A stretch of 5,297 nt of DNA from the NCBI GenBank assembly GCA_905235755.1, contig CAJONA010000089.1, forward strand, positions 1 to 5,297, given 5' to 3'. A program made the position numbers and the translations under genes. Shown here piece after piece: positions 1-4,604 of the stretch. The stretch is from an uncultured Clostridia bacterium (GTDB lineage: Bacteria > Bacillota > Clostridia > Oscillospirales > CAG-272). The notes below the pieces were generated by a model. The model had not been told where the DNA came from. It made no database searches and saw nothing but the letters and a program-made list of their open reading frames with translations. Position 1 is the stretch's first letter, and each line of letters opens with the position of its first letter.

Positions 1-514
1 GGAGCGGCATCGAGATGATCGAGCCCTCAGGGACATTCTGTATCGCTATGCCTATGGAAAACGCCATCGCGCTCGCTATCGTAGCGGCGTTGCCGCCCGA
101 AATGACGCTTGCGAACACAACGCCGACGGCCATTCCCTCGGGTATGTTGTGGAGCGTTATTGCCAATACCATTATCAATGTGCGTTCGCGCGGCGAGCGT
201 TTTTCCGCGAAGACGTCTTTTCTCGCGCATATTCGCGCGACGAGCCTGTCGAGCAGGAGAAGCCCCACCGTTCCGAGGACAAATCCCACCGCGGCGGGAA
301 GCCAGCTTAAAACGGCGTCCTCCGACATTTCTATCGACGGTATTATCAGCGACCATATCGACGCCGCGATCATAACGCCCGATGCAAATCCCATCAGCGC
401 TCTTTGCACCGCGGGGCTTATTTGTTTTTTCAGAAAAAACACCGTCGCCGCTCCGACGGCCGTGCCGAAAAACGGTATGAGTATACCGAAAATAATTCTT
501 GCCGTGTCGGTCAT
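1..514 (-). CDS. ZIP-family metal cation transporter, GufA-like (partial, 3' end outside the window)
   Basis: Inner-membrane carrier for divalent metal ions such as zinc, manganese or iron; the exact metal cannot be read from the sequence. 171 codons are visible, read from the ATG at 514-512 down to position 2, so the C-terminal helices are missing. Hydrophobic segments lie near residues 7-28, 36-60, 68-94, 112-134 and 146-167. The ZIP signatures are clear: HNIPEG at 122-127 in helix 4 and QNVPEG at 159-164 in helix 5, the paired motifs that form the binuclear metal site. A charged loop (residues 95-111) separates helices 3 and 4, as in the family. The start is supported by an AAAGGAAC ribosome binding site at about 520-527 on the minus strand, 6-8 bases upstream. 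It lies 116 bp downstream of the DtxR-family gene on the same strand, with no convincing promoter between them, so cotranscription and metal-responsive control are plausible inferences. A long plus-strand reading frame over this gene is only its antisense shadow. Confidence 0.93.
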   Translation of the reverse strand, partial: MTDTARIIFGILIPFFGTAVGAATVFFLKKQISPAVQRALMGFASGVMIAASIWSLIIPSIEMSEDAVLSWLPAAVGFVLGTVGLLLLDRLVARICARKDVFAEKRSPRERTLIMVLAITLHNIPEGMAVGVVFASVISGGNAATIASAMAFSIGIAIQNVPEGSIISMPL

Positions 515-630
515 TTTTATGTTCCTTTGTCAAAATCAAGATGTTTTAAAAGGGACATATCGAGCTCCCGACGGGTGTTATCGGACGGTACGCTGTCTAA
601 TTGAATGAGCCGCGGAAAATGATGTGCCCC

Positions 631-1011
631 TTATATTTTATTTCCGCCGGCTTTGGCGTGTTCCTTGATTTTTTCAAATGTCTCATCGCTTATGTCGTGT
701 TCTATCTTGCACGCGTCGGCGGCGGCGACGTCGTGAGCGACGCCGATCGACTCGAAAAACGCTGTAAGAATGTTGTGCCGTTCATATATTTTTGCGGCGA
801 TAGTCAGACCTTTTTCCGTAAGAGTTATATAACCTTTCTCATCGACGAGGACATATTCGTTTTTCTTGAGTATCCCGAGCGCACGGCTCACGCTCGGCTT
901 GGAATATCCTGTAAAGTTTGCGATATCGATCGAGCGAACATCGCCGAGTTTGTTTTTAAGGATCAGGATATCTTCAAGATACATTTCGCCTGATTCAAAG
1001 ATCTCCGTCAT
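631..1011 (-). CDS. DtxR/MntR-family metal-dependent transcriptional repressor
   Basis: Dimeric, cytoplasmic, metal-activated DNA-binding repressor of metal uptake genes; 126 residues, close to the short MntR-like class and lacking the C-terminal SH3-like domain of DtxR. Residues 1-65 form the winged helix, with the recognition helix around 37-50 (SKPSVSRALGILKK) and the wing around 52-65. Residues 70-120 are the dimerisation and metal domain. Likely ligands by alignment are M10, C101, E104 and H105 (CKIEH), with H79 in the linking helix. This M/C/E/H set resembles the iron-sensing DtxR/IdeR primary site more than MntR, which has D8, E99, E102 and H103. The ATG at 1011 is preferred over the upstream in-frame TTG at 1023 because GGAGG at 1017-1021 sits 5 bases before it. 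The next gene on this strand is a ZIP transporter, its probable target (inference). The family is certain; the sensed metal is not. Confidence 0.93.
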   Translation of the reverse strand: MTEIFESGEMYLEDILILKNKLGDVRSIDIANFTGYSKPSVSRALGILKKNEYVLVDEKGYITLTEKGLTIAAKIYERHNILTAFFESIGVAHDVAAADACKIEHDISDETFEKIKEHAKAGGNKI

Positions 1012-1016
1012 ATTTG

Positions 1017-1021
1017 CCTCC
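1017..1021 (-). promoter_or_regulatory. Ribosome binding site of the DtxR-family gene
   Basis: GGAGG on the minus strand, 5 bases before the ATG at 1011. It decides the start, because the in-frame TTG at 1023 directly abuts this sequence and has no binding site of its own. Confidence 0.85.
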
Positions 1022-1035
1022 AACGATTTTTTATC

Positions 1036-1064
1036 ATTTTACCATATTTTTCAAAAAACATCAA
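1036..1064 (-). promoter_or_regulatory. Sigma-A-type promoter of the DtxR-family gene
   Basis: On the minus strand, a -35 box TTGATG (1064-1059), a 17-bp spacer and a -10 box TAAAAT (1041-1036) preceded by TGG, which makes an extended -10. The start of transcription would fall near 1029, giving a leader of about 18 bases that contains the ribosome binding site. The promoter lies just downstream of the flavoprotein stop codon, so the repressor gene, and probably the ZIP gene after it, can be transcribed independently of the flavoprotein. The T/A-rich spacer (TTTTTTGAAAAA) is nearly palindromic and could hold an operator, but no classical DtxR or MntR box is recognisable. Confidence 0.7.
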
Positions 1065-1086
1065 GTGAAAAGTGCGATTTCCGATA

Positions 1087-1704
1087 TTATCTTATGAAGT
1101 TCGTGTTGACGCGCGGCTCTTTTTCGGGAATTCCGAATTTTTCTTTGCCGAGCGCGATGCTCTTCATCAAAAAAGCCATATTGCGTGCGAGCGTGCGCAT
1201 CATCTGCATGCCCTCGCCGTCCTGCTCCGCCTGTTCGGCGGTGTTGCCGTGAATGCCGTTCCAGTATTGGCCCGACGCTATCGGCATGCCGCTGATGGCG
1301 AAATATTTGTTCAGCTCGTCAAACGTTGCCGTCAGGCCGCCTCTGCGCGCCGACGCGACAGCCGCACCGACTTTCATCGTTTTGTCAAAATGCGTACTGC
1401 AAAAGAGCCTGTCGAGAAATGCCACGAGCGTCGCGTTCGCCGACGCATAGTAGACGGGCGATCCGACGACAATGCCGTCGCACTCGGCGAATTTCGGCGC
1501 GACCTCGTTTACGACGTCTTTTATCGCGCACTCGCCGTGCGTGTAGCAGTATTTGCACGCAAGACAACCCCTCACCGCGAGGTTTCCGACTTGTATAAGT
1601 TCCGTTTCGATGCCTTCCGCCTTGAATATTTTGTCCATTTCACTCAGCGCGGTATATGTACAGCCGTTTGAATGAGGACTGCCGTTTATAAGAAGTACTT
1701 TCAT
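1087..1704 (-). CDS. Iron-sulfur flavoprotein / NADPH-dependent FMN reductase family protein
   Basis: Cytoplasmic flavodoxin-fold redox protein of 205 residues. Residues 1-16 give the first strand and the FMN phosphate loop (GSPHSNGCT, 8-16); GSPVYYASANATL (81-93) is the second flavin-contacting loop typical of this family. Between them lies C47-x2-C50-x2-C53-x5-C59. This is the compact cysteine motif of iron-sulfur flavoproteins (Isf), which bind a [4Fe-4S] cluster beside FMN and pass electrons to acceptors; in anaerobes a role in oxygen or peroxide detoxification has been proposed for the family. The physiological partner here is unknown. The ATG at 1704 is chosen because GGAGG (1711-1715) lies 6 bases upstream and the protein then begins with the standard beta strand MKVLLINGSP; the longer frame to 1803 runs through the promoter. 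The gene is transcribed toward the DtxR-family gene, with no visible terminator between them. Confidence 0.92.
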   Translation of the reverse strand: MKVLLINGSPHSNGCTYTALSEMDKIFKAEGIETELIQVGNLAVRGCLACKYCYTHGECAIKDVVNEVAPKFAECDGIVVGSPVYYASANATLVAFLDRLFCSTHFDKTMKVGAAVASARRGGLTATFDELNKYFAISGMPIASGQYWNGIHGNTAEQAEQDGEGMQMMRTLARNMAFLMKSIALGKEKFGIPEKEPRVNTNFIR

Positions 1705-1710
1705 AAAACA

Positions 1711-1715
1711 CCTCC
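1711..1715 (-). promoter_or_regulatory. Ribosome binding site of the flavoprotein gene
   Basis: GGAGG (in GGAGGTG) on the minus strand, 6 bases before the ATG at 1704-1702. It fixes that start against the in-frame codons further upstream. Confidence 0.88.
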
Positions 1716-1732
1716 GTTTTTTCCTATAATAA

Positions 1733-1761
1733 AGTATATCGAAAACGACGCAAAAATGCAA
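1733..1761 (-). promoter_or_regulatory. Promoter of the flavoprotein gene
   Basis: On the minus strand, a -35 box TTGCAT (1761-1756), an exact 17-bp spacer and a -10 box TATACT (1738-1733). Transcription would begin near 1726, about 22 bases before the ATG, leaving room for the GGAGG site. It faces away from the promoter of the LarA-like gene. Confidence 0.72.
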
Positions 1762-1768
1762 GAACAAA

Positions 1769-1799
1769 TGAATATATACCGACAATTTTTTGATATTCA
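1769..1799. promoter_or_regulatory. Inverted repeat between the two divergent promoters, possible operator
   Basis: TGAATAT (1769-1775) and ATATTCA (1793-1799) form a perfect 7-bp inverted repeat with a 17-bp centre. It lies wholly within the 41-bp gap between the -35 box of the flavoprotein promoter (ending at 1761) and that of the LarA-like gene (starting at 1803). A dimeric regulator bound here could act on both promoters. The half-sites are AT-rich, so chance is a real alternative, and no known consensus is recognised. Confidence 0.3.
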
Positions 1800-1802
1800 C
1801 CA

Positions 1803-1831
1803 TTGACTTTTTTATGCCTGTGTTGTATGAT
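1803..1831 (+). promoter_or_regulatory. Promoter of the LarA-like operon
   Basis: A -35 box TTGACT (1803-1808), a 17-bp spacer and a -10 box TATGAT (1826-1831). Transcription would start near 1838, about 46 bases before the ATG at 1884. The leader carries GTAT-rich sequence, including a second copy of GATGTAT (1829-1835 and 1849-1855, exactly 20 bp apart). It probably drives the LarA-like and acetyltransferase genes and perhaps the whole run through gnd. Confidence 0.72.
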
Positions 1832-1873
1832 GTATATAGGAAAATTTGGATGTATGTATCTATGTAATATTTC

Positions 1874-1877
1874 GGAG
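1874..1877 (+). promoter_or_regulatory. Ribosome binding site of the LarA-like gene
   Basis: GGAG (in CGGAGA) 6 bases before the ATG at 1884. The open frame extends upstream to 1803, but that stretch holds the promoter and has no better site, so this decides the start. Confidence 0.75.
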
Positions 1878-1883
1878 AACAGA

Positions 1884-3128
1884 ATGTATATAAAAAGCGA
1901 TACTTTTATAAAAGACAGCGAGCTTAAAGAGGCGATCGCAAGATCGCTTGACGGCAAAGATCCGAGGAAGGTGCTGCTTCTGCCGCCTGACTACACGCGA
2001 ATGTATTCCGGCGCGGGGAAGATAACGGCGATCTACTATTCGTTGCTGAAAGACACCGCCGACGTCGACATAATGCCCGCGCTCGGCACGCACGAGCCGA
2101 TGACGAAAGCGGAATGGACGGCGTTTTTCGGCGATGACGTCCCGTTTGAGAAGATGATAATTCACAACTGGCGCGAGGACGTCGTAAAGATCGGCGAAGT
2201 GCCGGGCGAATTTGTCAGCGAAGTGTCCGAAGGGCTCGTCGATACGAAGATAGACGTCGAGGTGAACAAAAGACTGCTCGACAAGTCGTATGATCTTATC
2301 ATCTCGATAGGGCAGGTCGTGCCGCACGAGGTGGTCGGCATGGCAAACTACTCGAAGAATATTTTTGTCGGGTGCGGCGGTTCGAGCATGATAAACTCGT
2401 CGCATATGCTCGGCGCGTTCTACGGTATGGAGCGGGTGATGGGCAAAGATTTCTCGCCCGTGCGCCGCGTTTTCGACTATGCGGAGCAGAATTTTCTCTC
2501 CGATGTGCCGCTGATGTATGTGCTTACGGTCACGACGAACAAGGGTGACGAAACGTTCATTCACGACGTGTTTATAGGCAGACAGCGCGAGCTGTTCGAG
2601 ATGGCGGTGGCGGAAAGTCAGCGCGTCAATCTCACGCATATGAGCGCTCCGCTGAAAAAGGTCGTCGTATACCTCGATCCGCGCGAGTTCAAGAGCACGT
2701 GGCTCGGCAACAAGGCGGTTTACCGCACACGAATGGCTATCGCCGACGGCGGAGAGCTGATAATTCTCGCGCCCGGAGTCAAAAAATTCGGCGAGGACGC
2801 GGAAAACGACCGTCTTATAAGAAAATACGGCTATTGCGGCCGTGAAAAAGTGCTCGAGCTTGTCAAGACCGAAGAGGAGCTGCAGAACAATCTTTCCGTA
2901 GCGGCGCATCTTATTCACGGCTCGTCGGATGGGAGATTCAATATCACCTACTGCACGCGCGAGCTTACGCGTGATGAAGTCGAGGGGGCGTGCTTCGGGT
3001 ACGTTCCGTATGATGAAGCGGCGAAAAAATACGATCCCGCAACGCTCGTCGACGGCTTCAATACGGTCGGCGGCGAGGAAATATTCTATATTTCAAACCC
3101 CGCGCTCGGACTGTGGACGGTGGGATGA
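1884..3128 (+). CDS. LarA-family (DUF2088) nickel-dependent racemase-like protein
   Basis: Cytoplasmic enzyme of 414 residues, close to the roughly 420 of lactate racemase LarA. LarA interconverts hydroxy-acid enantiomers by hydride transfer using a nickel-pincer nucleotide bound to a lysine. Visible family motifs are DYTR (37-40) in the N-terminal nucleotide-binding part, GTHEPMT (68-74) with a candidate catalytic H70, and PHEVVG (147-152) with H148, followed by K158 and H174. The spacing of H148, K158 and H174 (10 and 26 residues) matches LarA H174, K184 and H200, the catalytic histidine, the cofactor-bound lysine and the nickel ligand. The lysine loop reads ANYSKN rather than the usual glycine-rich form, and GTH is followed by E rather than R, so the substrate may not be lactate. 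No larB, larC or larE cofactor genes are in the window. It is the first gene of the rightward run and overlaps the acetyltransferase by 4 bases. The family is certain; the reaction is inferred, so no gene symbol is given. Confidence 0.88.
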   Translation: MYIKSDTFIKDSELKEAIARSLDGKDPRKVLLLPPDYTRMYSGAGKITAIYYSLLKDTADVDIMPALGTHEPMTKAEWTAFFGDDVPFEKMIIHNWREDVVKIGEVPGEFVSEVSEGLVDTKIDVEVNKRLLDKSYDLIISIGQVVPHEVVGMANYSKNIFVGCGGSSMINSSHMLGAFYGMERVMGKDFSPVRRVFDYAEQNFLSDVPLMYVLTVTTNKGDETFIHDVFIGRQRELFEMAVAESQRVNLTHMSAPLKKVVVYLDPREFKSTWLGNKAVYRTRMAIADGGELIILAPGVKKFGEDAENDRLIRKYGYCGREKVLELVKTEEELQNNLSVAAHLIHGSSDGRFNITYCTRELTRDEVEGACFGYVPYDEAAKKYDPATLVDGFNTVGGEEIFYISNPALGLWTVG

Positions 3129-3616
3129 GCGGGCAAACGATCATCCGCCGCGCCGAGATGCGCGACGTCGGCGATATTTTCGACCTTATTATCGAGCGCA
3201 TTGAATGGATGAACAAGGTCGGCATACGTCAATGGAATACAGACGGATATCTCGACGCATTCCCGCGCGAGTATTACGAAAAAAACATCGGCTCGTTTTA
3301 CATCGCCGAGCAAGACGGGAAAATCGTCGGCGCAGTCGCGCTTTATGAGAGCGACGAGCGCTGGCCGGACGGCGAACGGGCAATATACGTTCATCACCTC
3401 GTCACCGATTTGACTGCGCGCGGCGCAGGCAGGGAACTGCTCGCATTTGCCGAGAAAGAGGCGATGAGGCGCGGAATGACAAAAATAAGGCTCGACAGCG
3501 AAAAGGGCAATGAGAAGCTTGCAAAATATTACGCCGACTCCGGCTATACCGAGCTTGACGAGTTTTGCGAGGGCGAGTATATAGGCGTAAGAAGAGAAAA
3601 AATTATTTCACAATGA
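3125..3616 (+). CDS. GNAT-family N-acetyltransferase
   Basis: Small cytoplasmic acetyl-CoA-dependent acyltransferase of 163 residues; the substrate (amine, protein N-terminus or metabolite) is unknown. The N-terminal IIRRAEMRDVGDIFDLI (6-22) is the usual first strand and helix. VHHLVTDLTARGAGRELL (89-106) is motif A, with G100 and G102 in the pyrophosphate-binding turn, although the commonly conserved R/Q at its start is replaced by T97. LAKYYADSGYTEL (132-144) is motif B, ending in the typical helix and 'YY..sGY' segment. The ATG at 3125 overlaps the TGA of the LarA-like gene (ATGA), which implies translational coupling; an in-frame GTG at 3113 would lie inside that gene and is less likely. 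Its last codons form part of a sequence repeated before the second membrane-protein gene. A link to the LarA-like reaction is suggested only by position. Confidence 0.88.
   Translation: MSGQTIIRRAEMRDVGDIFDLIIERIEWMNKVGIRQWNTDGYLDAFPREYYEKNIGSFYIAEQDGKIVGAVALYESDERWPDGERAIYVHHLVTDLTARGAGRELLAFAEKEAMRRGMTKIRLDSEKGNEKLAKYYADSGYTELDEFCEGEYIGVRREKIISQ
3555..3583 (+). promoter_or_regulatory. Candidate internal promoter in the 3' end of the acetyltransferase gene
   Basis: A -35 box TTGACG (3555-3560), an exact 17-bp spacer and a -10-like TATATA (3578-3583). Transcription would begin near 3590, about 39 bases before the first membrane-protein gene. It could give the membrane proteins and gnd expression independent of the LarA-like promoter. 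It is embedded in coding sequence, so it may be coincidental. Confidence 0.38.
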
Positions 3617-3622
3617 AAGGAG
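3598..3622 (+). repeat. Leader repeat, copy 1 (acetyltransferase tail plus ribosome binding site)
   Basis: A 25-bp segment matching 4096-4120 at 24 of 25 positions, with the only difference at 3604. Its last 18 bases (ATTTCACAATGAAAGGAG) are identical in the two copies. Here the first part encodes the last residues and TGA stop of the acetyltransferase, and the end (AAAGGAG, 3616-3622) is the ribosome binding site for the membrane protein starting at 3629. Confidence 0.9.
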
Positions 3623-3628
3623 CGCACG

Positions 3629-4078
3629 ATGAATAAAACGAAAAAGGCGACCATTGCTGTATCGGTTGTTATGTCGGTCGTCATCGCTGCGACGGCTGTT
3701 TTCTGGATACTGAATATTGCAAAAATAATCAACAATATGCACCTTGGGTTGATAATAGTGGAAGCCGCTTTAACAATTGCTTGTGAAGCCGATATTTTGT
3801 ACGTTTTGATTTATTTTACATCGGATAAATGGGAAAAAACAAAAGCAAAAAGCGTATTGAACATAATTTGCGCCGTGTTTGGCGCGATTTACTCTGCGGA
3901 TGTAATTTTGTCTTGTGCGATTCCTGGCATTTTTCATATCGATAATTATTTATTGATCGATAATTATTTATTGGATATGTTGGTATTTTACACGCCGCTT
4001 TTTTCAATATTCGCCTGGATTATTATAAGAGGACTGCAATTTTTACGTTTCATTTTCAACTTGCCGTCAAAAGAGTAG
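3629..4078 (+). CDS. Small four-helix integral membrane protein, function unknown
   Basis: 149 residues, not matched to a known family by eye. A basic N-terminus (MNKTKK) is followed by hydrophobic segments near 8-31, 38-64, 75-97 and 114-137, consistent with four transmembrane helices and both ends in the cytoplasm. The loop between helices 2 and 3 is charged (SDKWEKTKAK, 65-74). The outer loop between helices 3 and 4 contains IDNYLL twice in tandem (104-115), encoded by a perfect DNA duplication. AAAGGAG ends 6 bases before the ATG. The DNA is AT-richer than in the LarA-like, acetyltransferase and gnd genes, with more AAA, ATA and TTT codons, which may mean a different origin or simply membrane-protein composition. 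An ungapped stretch from E53 to F84 aligns with E65-L96 of the next protein, suggesting the two are diverged paralogues. It is coding with good confidence, but the function is unknown. Confidence 0.8.
   Translation: MNKTKKATIAVSVVMSVVIAATAVFWILNIAKIINNMHLGLIIVEAALTIACEADILYVLIYFTSDKWEKTKAKSVLNIICAVFGAIYSADVILSCAIPGIFHIDNYLLIDNYLLDMLVFYTPLFSIFAWIIIRGLQFLRFIFNLPSKE
3938..3973 (+). repeat. Perfect 18-bp tandem duplication inside the membrane-protein gene
   Basis: Two identical adjacent copies of ATCGATAATTATTTATTG, at 3938-3955 and 3956-3973. The unit is a multiple of three and in frame, adding a second IDNYLL to the predicted extracytoplasmic loop and start of helix 4. Perfect identity suggests a recent replication-slippage event. 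Confidence 0.97.
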
Positions 4079-4095
4079 GCAAAATCGATAGAATC

Positions 4096-4120
4096 AAAAA
4101 TAATTTCACAATGAAAGGAG
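4096..4120 (+). repeat. Leader repeat, copy 2 (before the second membrane-protein gene)
   Basis: The second copy of the 25-bp segment at 3598-3622, 498 bp downstream. Here it is non-coding, lying in the 49-bp gap between the two membrane-protein genes, and it supplies the AAAGGAG (4114-4120) ribosome binding site for the gene starting at 4128. The part that ends the acetyltransferase gene in copy 1 has no coding role here, so it looks like a duplicated flank. Confidence 0.9.
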
Positions 4121-4127
4121 AAACCCC

Positions 4128-4604
4128 ATGAACATGCAAAAAAGGAAAAAAATCGTTTCGATAATATTCGTAACTCTTATGGCACTTACCGTCTTGGGAT
4201 TTATTGCGGCAGTTGTTATCGATCTTCTCTCTCCCGGAACGGGCGATCCGGACATGGACAAATTTGCAGTGATCGGATACGGAATGTTATTTGTTCTTAT
4301 GATGCTTGTGTTGATTTTTGAGGGAAATTTGTTTTTTGACGTGATGTATACTGTCTCGGAAAGAGGCGAAAAGAAGCCGTACAAGACAATTTTCCACATA
4401 CTCGCGGCTGTCTTGCTTATCGCGTGTGCGTCGGCCATGCTTTTACATGGGCGTATTCGCTTCCCGGAAGAGATAATATACGCTCTTATGTTGTCGCTTG
4501 TTCTTACAAGGTTAGTTCATCTGTCGGTATGCGCGTTTAAAGGCGACATCGGCGACGAAGATAAAATTGAAAACAATATAATTCCAAAGGAGAATACACA
4601 ATGA
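4128..4604 (+). CDS. Small four-helix integral membrane protein, probable paralogue of the preceding gene
   Basis: 158 residues, function not recognised. A basic start (MNMQKRKK) is followed by hydrophobic segments near 9-33, 47-71, 87-106 and 115-135, then a hydrophilic, acidic tail (139-158), presumably cytoplasmic. Residues 65-96 align without gaps with residues 53-84 of the preceding protein; shared positions include the glutamate at the end of helix 2 (E65), Y74, S77, the EK pair (81-82), K86, I91 and the following A-V. About 9 of 32 are identical and many others conservative. Together with the same four-helix plan, this suggests an old duplication. AAAGGAG lies 7 bases before the ATG at 4128; the second ATG at 4134 is less well spaced. 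The stop overlaps the gnd start (ATGA), so translation is probably coupled to gnd. Composition is AT-richer than in the flanking metabolic genes. Confidence 0.8.
   Translation: MNMQKRKKIVSIIFVTLMALTVLGFIAAVVIDLLSPGTGDPDMDKFAVIGYGMLFVLMMLVLIFEGNLFFDVMYTVSERGEKKPYKTIFHILAAVLLIACASAMLLHGRIRFPEEIIYALMLSLVLTRLVHLSVCAFKGDIGDEDKIENNIIPKENTQ

Noticed and set aside
551..568. GGGA...TCCC hairpin followed by TTTT on the minus strand between the repressor and ZIP genes, as a terminator
   Set aside because: The stem has only 4 pairs with a 10-base loop, too weak for an intrinsic terminator.
15..608. 197-codon plus-strand and 170-codon minus-strand frames at the left end
   Set aside because: Both are shadows of the ZIP transporter, whose true frame runs off the window edge and carries HNIPEG and QNVPEG.
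1803..1883. 27-residue N-terminal extension of the LarA-like protein
   Set aside because: It overlaps the promoter, is Cys/Met-rich and unlike the family, and lacks a ribosome binding site, whereas GGAG precedes the ATG at 1884.
1860..2918. 352-codon minus-strand open frame across the LarA-like gene
   Set aside because: It is antisense to a protein with clear family motifs; its translation is rich in Arg and His with no recognisable domain, as expected from a codon-biased gene read backwards.
4061..4094. TTGCCG and TAGAAT as a promoter for the second membrane-protein gene
   Set aside because: The spacer is 22 bp, outside the workable range.
4111..4131. Six-codon minicistron (MKGETP) in the second leader, ending in TGA that overlaps the ATG at 4128
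   Set aside because: It has no ribosome binding site of its own, and the equivalent ATG in the first leader opens a different, out-of-register peptide, so it looks accidental.
4577..4582. Perfect TATAAT just before gnd
   Set aside because: There is no -35 box at 16-18 bp, and the predicted start would fall within the gnd ribosome binding site.
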